A DNA stretch of 45,177 bases, from contig JAAOMT010000009.1 of assembly GCA_016748015.1 (NCBI GenBank), forward strand, positions 1,241,924 through 1,287,100. The letters run 5' to 3'. The position numbers and the translations under genes are program-made. This document shows, piece after piece, positions 30,312 through 42,282 of the stretch; the first letter of the stretch is position 1, and each line of letters opens with the position of its first letter. The notes under the pieces were generated by a model, which ran no database searches, had not been told where the DNA came from, and worked only from the letters and a program-made list of their open reading frames with translations. The DNA comes from Geosiphon pyriformis. Taxonomy: Eukaryota > Glomeromycota > Glomeromycetes > Archaeosporales > Geosiphonaceae.

Positions 30312-31153
30312 TATTACTCATAGAATATAGGATGTATATTAGCATATAAATTAGCCAATCAGAAGTAGCCATAGTAAATGTAAAATTCCAGAATTCCTCT
30401 TAAAGAAATTGCAGGATTCCAGAAATTTCAGGATTCTTGTACAAAGAATCACAGGATTCCAGAATTCCAGAATTCTTCTCAAAGAAATTGCAGAATTTCA
30501 GGAATCTCAGAATTTTTAGTGTGAAGAATTAAGAAATTGAAGAATCTCAATTATGTATATATATTAGTAACATTAGAAGTAAAAAAAGATATATCTCTCA
30601 GTTTAGATTTAATCTAAGCAATCTTCCATTTACAAATATCAATAAATAATTATTCACTATCTTAATCTATCCTTACTATCAATACTTTATGTTGATAATA
30701 ATTGATACTTAACACTACTGAAACAATAGCTCTTGATTATAACTATTGATAGGATACTAATATGCAAATTGCCTTGGCTTATTTTTTTTATTTTTTTTTA
30801 TTTTTTTTGTTATTTCTTTGGTTTTACTAAACTTGATTAAAAAGATTAGAGATACTAATGTCAGGATATAGTACTAGTAAAAGACCTAGGAATAAGAGTA
30901 GACACTTAAAATTGAGAATATCTTACCAGGAAGATTACTGGCTATCATGCTAAGAAAGAAATTAACAAAACTGGGGTTTTGGAAAGCTACAGATAAAACA
31001 ATCAATTAAATCTCTATCTATTATACAAAAAACTCAACCACAAAACCTTCAAATAAACAATATCTTTAGATATTACCAATAGCATTATATCAATTAAGTA
31101 TCAAGTTATGGGTTTGTTATTTGCTTTAAAACCCTAAATAATCACCTGTAACA
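30312..31153 (+). repeat. 3' LTR of copy B
   Basis: Starts TATTACTCATAG (G-to-A relative to the other terminus) and ends CACCTGTAACA. It has the same internal blocks as 26841-27698; the stem-loops near 30680-30750 are weakened by transitions. Confidence 0.92.
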
Positions 31154-31157
31154 TTGT

Positions 31158-33676
31158 AGTTTATTAAAATATATCTTTAATTTATTAAAATAATAACAAA
31201 AAAAAATGCAAATTTAAAGACTAATATTACAACAAGTTGTATAAAAAAAGAGCTTCTTTCTTTTTGAAAAAATATATTTCAGCTAGAATTATCTTTATTA
31301 AAAATACTTTTTTTAGTATTTCTACAAATTACTCCAATAAAAACCACATTAAAAACAACAAATTTCATAATTATTTTACTTAAAATACCTCAAATTTCAA
31401 CTAATATTTTGAAATTGATTAGTTACTAATTTCAATAATCTATTAGTAATTCTAAACTTGAACAAAAGATAATTTTTATAACAAAATTTCTTTTTTTTTA
31501 CATTTTTTTTATTTTTTTATTTTATAAATTATTAGAGTAGTCTATAAATAAGATTCCTATAAAAAAGTTAACTTTTATATCAAAATAACTACATATTTAT
31601 AATAAGCTTTCAGCCAAGTATTTTTTGAAAAAAAGTTGACTTTTACTGCAAAATAACTATACAAGTAATTAATATAAAATTGGTCATTCTACTTATAAGT
31701 TTAATAATTTAAATTATATAAGATAATTTAAAAATAAATTCAGTTATTAGAGATTTATTAACTTTCAATAATTAAAAATTAATAGCAAAATAACAACACT
31801 TAAAAAAAAAACCAAAAACTTTTAATAATAATATAAAAAATAAACCAAACACAAACTATTTTAATTTTTATTATAAAAAACAAAAAAGCATTAACACATT
31901 AATTAATAATATTATAGAAAAATTTTAATTCTTAAAAAATATAATATTCAAAAAAAAAACTTAATTGCTTTTTTTTGCTATATGTACTTTATAATAGTCA
32001 CATAATTAAATTTTTAAACAATTTATATCCAAAAAAACAACAAAAAATTTGACAAAACAAAACTCCAAAAGTTTGAAAAATTGATTAAAAAAAGCAACTT
32101 TAAACATTATTTTAAAGCAGTATATCAATTCTATATATTGTTTTAAAAATATTGTTAATAAATAAAATAAATATATTTATTCTTAATAAAATTAGAAAAC
32201 TTACTAATAACAAATTTTAAAACTTACAAAAATAAATAGTTCAAACAAGTATGCAAATTTTTATGTTAAATATTGACATTAAAAAAATACACATTAATTT
32301 TAATAGAGCTTAATCTTAAAAAAAAATTTTTATCCAATAAAAATTAAAAATAATAATATTATAATATATTAATTAATTATTAAATAATAATATAAATAGC
32401 ACAGATTAACAAATAAAATTAAAAAACATAATATATACACAATAGTATGTAAAATATATATAAATATGTTTAATATAATATAATCATAAACAAATAAGCC
32501 AAAAAACACTTATAGTTAAACAAAAAGCCCAATAGTTTAATAATTACTTACTAATTAATTAAAATAGCCATAATTATATATACTCAAAATATATATATAT
32601 ATAATAACTTCTAACTAGAAAAAAAACAGAGAATAATAAAGAATAATAAAAAGTTAATTAGATAAAATAAAATAAAAGTTAAGAAATTAAATTATAATTT
32701 TAAAAAAAGCTAAAAAGTATGTCCTTTAAGCTTTGCATTATAATATCTATTGATACTAAGATTAGTAAAATTAAAAACTTTTTTTTTATAATTTAGACTA
32801 TAAAAAAGACTATTAAATTTCTTGTTACTGCTTTTTATTGCTAAAAACAACAAACAATAATAAATATAAATAAAACTTAAGCTTAACAAAATTAAAAACA
32901 CATCAAAAAAATAACAATTATATATAATTACATAGAATCTGCTTGTAAAAATATTTGGCCAAAATTAACAATTAACTTAAAAATCCAGAATAACTTTTTT
33001 ATGTCTTGAAAAAATAATTTTTGATCAAGATTATTTTTAAATACTAATTTTATTAAATTTTGTTTTTTTTATTTTCTTTAAATTTACTAAGAATAAAATA
33101 TTGCTTTATTACAAATAAAAAAATACAAATATCTGGTATTAGTACAATATAAAAAAAATATATTTGAAGAAATTTTAAAAAAAAACACAATTAGAAATAT
33201 AAAAATATAACAAAAATTTTTTTTAAAAAACTAATATAGCAGTAATTATCAACAGTAATTTTGATGAAAATATTACACAACATATTAAATTAAATAAAAA
33301 AATACTTACCAAAAAAAATTATCTAATACTTGTTAAAAATTAAAAAAAATTTATCCAGATTTTTAAATAAGAAAAATAATAATAATTTATTAAACAGAAA
33401 TTTAGCATAAATCAAAAATGGCTTTTATTAAAACTAATATACTTATTTATATGTCACAAACAGATAAATTTTAATATTATTAGTTGATTTAAAGTTATAT
33501 TAGAAATTAATAATAGTATAATCACTAAAAAAACAATTTTATAATACTAATTATATGTAGAAAATACATAAATCTTATTTAACACTAAAATACTAACTTT
33601 TAAATAGTAATTGAACTATATTTATTAAACATCTAATAAAAAAAAACACTTTGATTTAAAAAACTATTAATTCTTA
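31158..33676. other. AT-rich interval between copy B and the right arm
   Basis: No intact gene. 31561-31665 holds two copies of a degenerate unit (AAAAAAGTTAACTTTTATA and AAAAAAGTTGACTTTTACTG) 66 bp apart. At about 33555-33650 the plus strand resembles the 3' tail of L2 (ATGTAGAAAATACATAAAT, then TTTATTAAACATCTAATAAA and an A-run), so a decayed LINE on the plus strand ends at about 33650. Its body upstream is too decayed to outline. The rest is unassigned. Confidence 0.5.
33555..33650 (+). mobile_element. 3' end of a decayed LINE in the right half
   Basis: In sense orientation it follows the L2 tail element by element: TAGAAAATA..TGA/TAA, TATTTAA, TAATAGTTA-like and TTATTAAAC, then an A-run. 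The insertion point is about 25 bp from the L3 insertion point in the other arm, so it is a separate event. Confidence 0.5.
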
Positions 33677-35771
33677 TAATATTATAATTTAAAACCAAAA
33701 AAAAATTTCTTTATTTTATAATTTATAATTAATAATATTGATAATAAAAATGTAATTAAACAGATTAAAAATTAATTAAAAAAGATAAATTAGCAATTTA
33801 AAATTCTAAGATAACTAAATTAAAATTAAATTAAAATTAAAAACAATAAAAATTCAAAAAATCAGAAAAGTAACAATTATTATATAAATAATTTTAAACT
33901 AATTATATGGATTTTAAAAACTTTATGAATTATTAAAAGTTTAAATAAAAGTATTAAAAAATAAAACAAATATATTTTATAATAAATTATTAAATAATCT
34001 TAAATTTTAACATTTAAAATAATATTAATAATCAAATATTTTTTATTATATAAAGCTTTTTTTTAAGATATTAATTTTAATAATAATATTATTTAAAATT
34101 TTTAAAATCTAAAAATAATTATAGTATATATTTTAAGTATTAAATATAATTAAAAAATTAAAAAATAAAACAAATATAATTATTAATTTAAAAAACCAAT
34201 TTATTAACAATATAACCAAAAAAATTTATTAATTTGGTCTTAAAAGTATTTTAAAAATAATAAATTTTTTTAATTAACAAAAAAATGAATATACATGTTA
34301 ATTTTTTAAATAAAAACTAATTAATAAACCAAAATAATATTTAAAAATACATATAATTTAAATAAACAATATTATATTATTATTAATTAAAAAATTTTAA
34401 TTTAATATTAAAAATTTTATTAAAATATTTGTTATATTTTAATATTATTTATAATAATCTAAAAAAACATTATAAAAAACAATAATAACAACAAAAACAA
34501 AATTAAATACAAAAATTACAAAAAACTTTAGAATCTTATAAATAAATAAAAAAATTTAACAAATTTAACCAACAAAATAGTCTTTAAAAAAATTTAAAAT
34601 ATAAATTTTATATAAAAAAAACTTAATATTGTTTTTAAAACCAAATTTTATATTAATAAAATTATGTAAAAACTAAAAAACAGTTTTAATATAAGTTAAT
34701 TTAAGTTTAAAAAAACATTAAATACAAAATAAAAGCTGCTTATTTAAAAAATTTTTGACAATTAACAATTGTTTTTTAAGTATTATTAAAAACAGTATTA
34801 TTAAAAAACAAAAAAAGATTTTTTTTTTGGTTTTTATTTAATTAACTGAAAAAGTTGTATATAAAGATGTAACTTGTTTTATTTTTAAAATTAGTAAAAA
34901 TTAACAATAAAACCAAAAAAAACAGAAAAATTCAATGTTTTATTTTTTATAAAAAAACCCAAATTTTAAAACAACAAAATTAATACCAAAAACAAACTTT
35001 TTAATATTTTAAAAAAGTTGTTTTTTAACTGTTTTGGGTTTTTTAATTATTTAAACAGCTGTAAAAAAAAAATTAAAAAAAAGTAATTTAATTATCAATT
35101 TTTTATTAAATATTTTTAAAGTTTAAAAAAAAAACAAAGTTTGTTTTAAGTAAGTTTTTTTAAAAAAATTTTAAAAACTTTTAATTAAAGTTAAAAACAG
35201 TGTTTTAAAATTAGCAAAAAACCAATCTATTATTATTTTATTTAATGAATATATTTTTATAAAGTTTTATTAAATAGTTTTAATAATTAAAAATATTTTA
35301 TCAATTAAAATATTATAAATTGTTTTAAAAAATAAAAAGGTTACAAATTTTTTATTTTAAATATAGTTATAAAAAAACCAAAAAAAGTTTTATATAATAT
35401 TTATAATTTAAAATTAATATTTTATAGAATATTATATTTAATAAAAAACTTTAATTGTTAATATTAATACAAATATTAAATTAAAATTATTTAATTATTA
35501 ATTATAAAGTTGTTGTTTTTTAGTTAATTTAGAATATTTATTAAAATTAAAAAAAATTTTAAAAAAGCAATTTAATTATATTATTAATTTAATTGTTAAT
35601 ATATTTTTTAAAAATTTTCTTAATCTTGAAAGCAACTTTAAAAGTAGTATTATTTTTAATTCTTTAAAAAATAAATTTATAAAGAATAAATTAGTTTTTA
35701 TTGTAAATAAAAACACTTTTAATTAATTAATAATTTTTTAAAACTTGTAAAAATTAATAATTAAAAATAAT
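33677..35771. repeat. Inner right arm of large inverted repeat
   Basis: Reverse complement of the left-arm pieces 19198-19518, 17888-17984 and 3149-4432, here uninterrupted, which shows the pre-insertion state of L2 and L4. It contains, on the minus strand (about 34140-34960), the same ancient LINE ORF1 relic as the left arm; for example 34688-34800 aligns with L1 2200-2320 on the plus strand. AATAAT (35766-35771) is the left target copy of R1. Confidence 0.88.
34140..34960 (-). pseudogene. Ancient LINE ORF1 relic in the right arm
   Basis: Counterpart of 3640-4400. The stretch TTTGACAATTAACAATTG near 34755 corresponds to CTGATAACTAACAATAATTTG in L1 near 2290. Nearly all C and G are lost and no frame remains. 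Boundaries approximate. Confidence 0.5.
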
Positions 35772-35773
35772 TG

Positions 35774-37461
35774 GCGAACAGATTCCGATTAAGATATCTG
35801 GTGGTTATTTTTGGAGTTCTGAGACTGGTGACACCACCGAATCTGAAAGCATTGATATGGAGGAGGAATATCTGGTGGAAGAAACTAGCTTAGACTATGG
35901 TGAAAAAGGTGTCTTAACTAATAGAGATCATAATAGTACACCTAAAAGACCAAGTATTATAACTACTAAAGCATTGGGCAAGCCATTGGGTAAGATAAAT
36001 TTCTCAGGTCATAATGATAATGATAATGTTCTCTTGGATACTCCTCTGGAACTCCCCTCTCCTTTGAAGAATTTGTTCCCTGTTTCTGTTAGAAGATCTT
36101 TTGCTTTGGATATTGGCTTGGATAAAGTGATTAAGAAATCTTTTCGAGATAAGCTGATAGTGGTTAGGAAATTGTTTTTAAAAGTTAATAGTTTTAGGGG
36201 GGTCTCTACTCTCTTAAAATTTTCAGAGATCATCTGTGCTTTTTTCACTTTCGAATCTAGTTTGGTGCAGGCTACAGAAAAGGCAAGAGCAGCAGATATT
36301 TTGGTGAATACTGATCTTAAGAAATCATTTAATCACTCAGATCAGGCTGTGGTGGTGAAGGAAATTTCAGTTGGAACATCAGCTGAGACTGTGCGTGCTG
36401 TGCTTTCTGAATTTGGTTCTGTTGTGTTGATCAAAATACAATTGATAGGGCTGTGGCAAAAGGCTGTGGTCGAATTTGTCCAATCAGATCAGGCTGATTT
36501 GGTCACAGCTAGATGGTCTATTTTGATCAGAAAAGATGCCATAAGAGTGGCTAAAACTAATTTAGACAAGAAATTATGGAATACAAGGGATTAGCATAGG
36601 GCTTTGCTCTATACACTGCCAGTAGGCACTAATGCACATAATATCTGGGACTTTATTGGTTCTGTGGGTGGAAAAACATGTGTCATCAATCGACACCCTA
36701 TTACATATGCTCGGGCCAGGTGTGCTATTGTTTGTTTTGACTTTGCTGCTTCAATTGATGCTGTTATGGAGACTACATCCATCTTGAAGAGTGTCAATTT
36801 GCGGTGGGCTTACCTGAATTCTGCTAAGTATGCTAAGTGTGGGAATTTGGGTCATACTTCTCTGAATTGTTCTGTAAGTGGGAAAACTTTTCCTGGTGGA
36901 CTGGCTCGCAGAATATTGTCTGAGGATGATAAAAGCAGGCTGGATTCCATTTATGTAAGACACTCTGCTCCAATCTCTCATTCTGTGTTTTTTGGTAGTG
37001 TCTTATGGGCCAATATTATTGGTGAGTCTTTTTTTCCTCCTTTCTTTGTATGCAATGGTTCAGCTTCTTCTGGTTCCTCTTCAGAGATGAAACCTACTCC
37101 ATTGGTGTCTTTGAAATTAAATGATAGGTTTGCCACTCTTGAGCATAGTCTTGCCAGCTTCATGGAATGCATTGATAAGTTGGCTAAAAAGTTGAACTCA
37201 TCTGGACCAACAGTTTCCCAGCCTAGCCCTGAATGTCAGCCATTGATAACCCCTTCATCACAAAATTAAGGAGCAGATATAGTGATGAGTAAGAATTCAG
37301 GTGTGGTCACTGGTAGTGAGGCTATTGTGGAAGTGGCAGTTTTTAACCCTTTGGTTATGTCTAAAATGGAAGAAACTCTGAACAATCTTTCAATAATGGT
37401 TATGAGCCTCTCAGCCAAAATGAACAATGCTGGTTTGGTTCCTACTGCTTCTCTCTCTTAA
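35774..37461 (+). pseudogene. ORF1 of R1 (gag-like, RNA-binding, CCHC)
   Basis: One continuous frame broken by two stops: TAG at 36592-36594 (CAG expected) and TAA at 37267-37269 (CAA expected). From the first ATG (35857) it would be 534 codons; the frame is open to the element's left end (GEQIPIKISGGYFWSSE). The N-terminal third is acidic. A middle part VVVKEISVGTSAETVRAVLS, then SVVLIKIQLIGLWQKAVVEF, is reminiscent of an RRM-like fold (two RNP-like strands). The zinc knuckle reads YAKCGNLGHTSLNC, with its first Cys changed to Tyr by TGT-to-TAT. The C terminus is Ser/Met/Leu-rich with heptad-like spacing (SKMEETLNNLSIMVMSLSAK). It should package element RNA. Its stop TAA overlaps the ORF2 ATG. 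Confidence 0.85.
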
Positions 37462-38219
37462 TGATAGAGTTGGTATGGAGATTTGCTACATGTAATGTCC
37501 AAGGTATTAACATCTCTGCCAAGCAGGCAGACATTGTTTATTGGTATAAGGAGTCTGGAAATGTGATATTTTTTATTATAGAAACAAAGTTGAGGCTTGG
37601 CATCAGGTCTTGGATCATGAACAAGTTTGAGAGAGTATGTGTCTTCTCTTCTGAATTGAATAAAGGATTTTTTGGTGCTGGAGTGGCTATTATCATGAAC
37701 AGTTCTTTGGCTTGTCATGTTTCCAAGATCAAAAACATTTCTGGTCGGGTTATTTCAGTATGGCTTCTGTTTAAAGACAAGCTTTCTGTTACAGTTTTGG
37801 GCTTGTATGCTGATGCTTTTGCTGTGGACAGATTTGATCAGACTTTGGTGATCAACTCTTTTATTGCTAAGGCTGTTAACTCTAGCACATTTGTGGTTTT
37901 TGGTAGAGATTTCAATGAAAATAGCTCTAGAAAAAGTGCAAGCTTCAAGTTTTGTTCAGATTTTGGTTTGGTTAATTCATTTGCTAGGCATCTACTTGTT
38001 AATACTTCTACCTGGAGCAACTCAAGAAATGTTGTAAAAGTTATTGATTTTATTTTTGTAAGTAAAAGTCTGTCTTCTGTGGTGACTGGTCATCAAATTG
38101 AACCTGCTTCCAAATTTTTTGATACTGATCACAATGCTGTTTTGGTTTCGATTGGCTTGGGTGGTCTGCTAGATACTAGCCTTAATAGTGTACGTAAGCA
38201 AGCTAATAGGGATAGGTAG
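37461..38219 (+). pseudogene. APE-type endonuclease domain of R1 ORF2
   Basis: 252 open codons. Visible motifs are FATCNVQGI (N-terminal Asn), FFIIETKLR (catalytic Glu), TVLGLYADA (family V.GLYAP), VVFGRDFNEN (GDFN, Asp and Asn kept), NVVKVIDFIFVS (IDYIFVS) and FFDTDHNAVLVSI (SDH.AV, Asp-His kept). All catalytic residues I can place are intact, making this the best-preserved enzymatic domain in the window. It ends at a TAG where the frame continues with KFKI (Trp expected). Confidence 0.88.
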
Positions 38220-38939
38220 AAATTCAAAATCAAGAAAGTTGGTATTGATAAGTGGTTGCATTTTAAGAAATACTCACTGGCCAGATTTTTGGCTAAATCT
38301 GCTGAGTTTAACAGTACAAAAGTTGATAGGAATTTGGATGCTATGTAAATGATCATTGAGAATGTGGTGGTTGAGGCTGCTGATGAAGTATTCTCTAGAT
38401 GCTGGTTTAGTAAGCTAGATTGCTTGAGGAATAAACATTCATCAAAATTTTTCAAACTGAAATTGTTGGTGGTCAAGTTGGTGAAGTGTCTAAGGTTACC
38501 TGGCAGTTCTGGGACTGATTACTTAATCAAAGCTTGGTCCAGAATTGATGAGAAAAAGGCTTCTAGTTTGTGTAACATGATTGATGATGGCGTGAGTTTG
38601 GACTCTATTTTACATTACTTGCCAAATATTAAAAAAAGGTACTGCAGATCCAAATACATTGAATTCAGAATTGCAAGAGACATACTTATTAGGAAGGTGA
38701 TTGAAAAATACATGGAGAACTTCAGTTCTAATAAAGAGCATATGATTAAAAGTGTTTTGAAGCATCTATTTTGCAAAGTGGTGCTTAACCATTTAGTCAT
38801 AGATAATGATCTAATATTGTTGCCTGATGAAGTTAAGTCCACAGTTAATAATATTATGGAAGGGTGGACAAGGAAGCATGCAATTCCTGACTTCATTCCT
38901 GCTTGATGGTCTAGTCAGTATGCTCCTTTGGATTATGTT

Positions 38940-39916
38940 GATGACAATGCTTTTTGTGATGTTATGAGTAATATCAGTTCTGATGAGTTTTTTTGGGTAA
39001 TCAAAAGTTTGCCTAATGGGAAAGCTGCTGGTTTTTCTGGCATTCTTAATAAGCTTTAGAAACATGGTAATAAGCTAGTTCTGGGTGGTTTGCTGGATAT
39101 TACTAATGCTTGTTTGGTCTCTGGTGCTGTACCTGTTCAATAGAAATAAGCTTGGGTCTTTATAATACCAAAACCATATGACTGGAAGGAAACTCTTACC
39201 AATACCAGACCAATTGCTTTGGTTGAGACAGCCTGGAAAATACTTTTCAAAATTTTATCTAACAGGATTTCTTTGGCATGTAGTAAGTTCGATGTATTGC
39301 GTGATAATAACTTCTTGGTCTTAAAAGGAACATCCACTCAAACTTCGATTTTTGCTGTTGGTTTAATTGTTGAGGATACACTGGAAAAAGATAGGGAGCT
39401 ATGGTTGGTTCTCCAGGATATGAAAAAAGCATATGACTCTGTTGGATGGTTTCATATGTTGAACAGTTTGACCAGGATTAAGATGTGTCCCACTTTATTA
39501 AGTTTTTTGGTGGCATACACAATGGCCATACCAATCAAGTGATAACAGATTTTGGGCTCACGCAAGACTATGTTGTCTATGATAGTCTTGACCAGGGGGA
39601 AATTTTTTTACCATTGTTGTGGAGAATTTTTTACGACTCTTTGCTCTGCAAAGTCAAGAAACATAAAGAATTGTATAAATACAGATTGGACTCAAAATTT
39701 TTTTCTAGATCTGGCAAGCAGGATCCCAAGGGTGGACAGACTTTATTTCTGGCAGCTGGAGTTTTTGTTGATAACACCATTTGGATTGGTAATAGCAGGA
39801 CTACTACTCAGAATATTCTAAACATAGCTAGTGAGTTTTTTCAAATCAACAACATTTCTATTAACACAGATAAAACAGTTGCCATTCCAATTAACCAAAG
39901 GCTGGGGTGCCCTTAG
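38940..39916 (+). pseudogene. Reverse transcriptase domain of R1 ORF2
   Basis: The region starts VIKSLPNGKAAGFSGILNKL (family PdGKA.G.dgi), then VFIIPKPYDW..TLTNTRPIAL, WLVLQDMKKAYDSVGW (motif A; Asp kept), the frameshift near 39485, then IKFFGGIHNG, QGEIFLPLLWRIFYDSLL (motif B, QG..lSP), AAGVFVDNTIWIG (motif C, family FVDDT; second Asp is Asn) and NISINTDKTVAIPI. Loss of the motif C Asp would abolish activity. Confidence 0.87.
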
Positions 39917-40678
39917 CTACAGATTAGTGGGTCTAATATCTTGATTGCTAAGGGGAATGATTCTCATAGATATTTGGGAATTTTTTTGTCTACAAGTCTT
40001 TTCAAACCCAGTCTAAGCAAGGCTCATTCGGACATTAGGTTTTTTATGAACATGGTTCTGAGAAAGACTGTTTCAGAAAAACAGTTTTTGTATCTGGTGT
40101 TGGTGGTACTTCAGCTCATAGTTTGCTACAGAATTCAGTTTACTTATGTGCTGCTGGGTGTGTGTGAAAAATGGGACAGATTGTTGAGAAAAGGCTTGAA
40201 ACTCAAAGCTAATTTACCTAGAGATTTTCTCAATGAAGTATTGTACTATTCTGAATTGTATGGTTTGAAGTTGTTTGGTCATTTGTAGGCTGAGTGCTTG
40301 CTAGCTAACTTGGTTAATTTCACCAACTTGAAAAGCATCCTCGGCAGACTGTTCGAACACAGGGCTATAGATCTACAAGCTGTCAGTTAGATGTCCCAAC
40401 AATCCTTAAGGTTTCCAGTCACATTGTCAATTAATCCCACAAACTGCTTTCTGGCTGGCATGACCAACACATTGTTGTTATGTAGATCTTCCTTGATCAA
40501 TGATGTCTCTAATGTTTTTTGATCTGGCATCGGAGTTTCTGTTGTGGATATATTGGGTGTTAAAACCTACTTGAGTGTAGTTAAGTCACTATGAAGGTTT
40601 GGCATTGTCTTTGTGAACCAGTTTCTGAACTGTCATAGCGTGTGCTTCAAGTAGAGCATGTTTTGCAGATAGAAGAGA

Positions 40679-41374
40679 TTGGATCCCAGGGGCTGTGTTC
40701 CTGATTGGTTTGTTTCTACTGTCAAGTTTATTGAGAATAGTAGTATAGTTAATAGTAATACTATGGTTTGTCATTTCGCTCCAAATGAGTTCTTGTACAA
40801 TTTTAGGTTCACTAATAGTTGTCTTGTGCAGTTTGGATCTGGTATTAGAGATATTTATACTGATGGCTTGGTCAAAAATTTGGGGTCTGTGAGTGCTTGC
40901 AATGGTGCCACTGCTTACTTTCTATGTGTCAACTTAGATGTGAGTATTAGAGTTTATGGTCTGCTGTCTTCAACTCTTGCAGAACTGCAAGCTATTGCTT
41001 TCACTTTGGACTGTGTTCTTGCTTCGAGCTCTGTGGTTTTGTACATGGATAGCCAGACCTCTTTGGGTATATGTGCTTCTCTGAACTGTTCTGTTGACTC
41101 TGATTTTTGCAAAAAGTGCAGGATTGAGAAGGAACACATCTATTCTACTATCATATCTAAGAATCTGTCAGTTGCTTGGGTCAAGATCAAGAGTCACTCT
41201 GTGATTGTTGGTAATAAGCATGCTGACTTTTTTGCAGATGCTGCCACCAATTTGAAGTTTGTGCTGCTTAATGGTATGATGTATTACTTTCTTGCTGTCA
41301 AAGGCAGACCTGTATTAGATAATGCTTGTTGCTTCATGAGGCATCTGTTTGATGCTGTTAATTTTGTTGGATGA
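40679..41374 (+). pseudogene. RNase H domain of R1 ORF2
   Basis: 231 open codons. Motifs: DIYTDGLVKNLGSV (catalytic Asp of YTDGS), STLAELQAIAFTL (catalytic Glu), VVLYMDSQTSL (catalytic Asp of SDSQ) and VKIKSHSVIVGNKHADFFAD (His and Asp of VKGHSGI.GNE.AD). All four acidic/His positions are kept. Confidence 0.87.
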
Positions 41375-42282
41375 AAATCTAGATGCACTGGATATGCTGT
41401 AGATCTTGATCTCAATGTGCATTTTGATATGCACTGAACATTCAAAGTTTGGCATCCAGATGATAGCATTTGCTCAGGCTTTTCTAGTTCTGCCTTTACA
41501 GTGCTTAGATCTTATTTTATAAAGGCTCTACACCATCATCTGCCTACTGTAAAAAGAAAGAGATTATATAAGTTGAGTTATCCTAGCATTTTGTGCATTC
41601 ACTGTGGTTTTACTGATGATTCTGATCATGTATTTTTATGTGAAAAAAATACTGATGCCAAGAAAAAATTGATTTCTAATATGGTCAGCAATTGGGCTAA
41701 CGTACTGGGCACCGGCTATGCTGGGTGCTCTATAGTTTGATTTTTGTGAATGGCTGAATTGTTCAACTGCTTGTATATGGTTTTAGCCAAGAGTTTTGTA
41801 ATAAAGAATTGGGTGGATGAAACCATGAGTGTGTTGGGTCCTGAATTCAATAGAGAACTGTTGATTGTTAACATGATCTGTGACTTTGCTGCAGACCACA
41901 GATCTGCTATCTGGGTGCCGAATGCTAGGCTGAGAGCATATTACGAAAAGCACAGTCTTTTGCTGAGGAATGAATCTCCAGCACCTGCTGTTTCTGGTTT
42001 GGCCTCTTGGTGGTCTCATAGAAAGATTTGTAATTTTGGTGTCAAATTGGGTATTCATATGTGTTTTGGCTTACATCCTGAATTGGCAAATTTGCATTTT
42101 GGTTTTCTGTGTGACTTCTCTGTTGTAGATAATTTAGGTGTGTAGTGTTGTCTTGATTGGCCTGAATGACTGGTCACATATAGAAAGAGCATGAGCCATG
42201 CTTAATTTAGGGTCATGTTTGATCTTATGTATTTAGGTAGTGGTTGGACTGCACTTGTTAAAATAAAAATAATAATAAAAAT

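Larger units (their letters stand above)
26841..31153 (+). mobile_element. Copy B: internally deleted Ty3/gypsy element of the copy A family
   Basis: The LTRs (26841-27698 and 30312-31153) are clearly homologous to those of copy A. The internal region is only 2.6 kb: N-terminal gag, then directly integrase and the C-terminal extension. The gag core, protease, Cys-rich module, dUTPase, RT and RNase H are absent. The junction is at ACCAATTAA (28604-28612), a 9-bp sequence found at both corresponding break points in copy A (15684-15692 and 9967-9975, minus strand). It has intact-looking LTRs, primer-binding site and polypurine tract, so it was probably mobilised in trans. Confidence 0.9.
37461..42145 (+). 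pseudogene. ORF2 of R1 (endonuclease, RT, RNase H, zinc finger)
   Basis: About 1560 codons in one frame apart from one frameshift near 39485 and about 15 stops at Trp, Gln or Arg codons. The ATG is in the TAATG overlap with ORF1. Order: APE endonuclease 37461-38170; an inter-domain region; RT about 38940-39900; a connection region; RNase H 40850-41270; C-terminal CX2CX7HX3C finger 41590-41640; a Trp/His-rich C-terminal part to 42145. ORF2 proteins nick target DNA and copy the element RNA onto it. This copy is dead. Confidence 0.88.
35772..42282 (+). mobile_element. LINE R1: autonomous-type non-LTR retrotransposon (decayed)
   Basis: 6.5-kb insertion; the left arm preserves the uninterrupted site (3131-3165). 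The duplication is about 6 bp (AATAAT at 35766-35771 and 42283-42288), blurred by the AATAAA-rich tail. It contains ORF1 (gag-like) and ORF2 (APE endonuclease, RT, RNase H, CCHC finger). ORF1 is open from the left boundary, suggesting a 5' truncation. The 3' tail has GACTGGTCACATATAGAAAG and TTGGACTGCACTTGTTAAAA. The domain content fits an I/Tad1-like clade of LINEs with RNase H. Confidence 0.92.
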
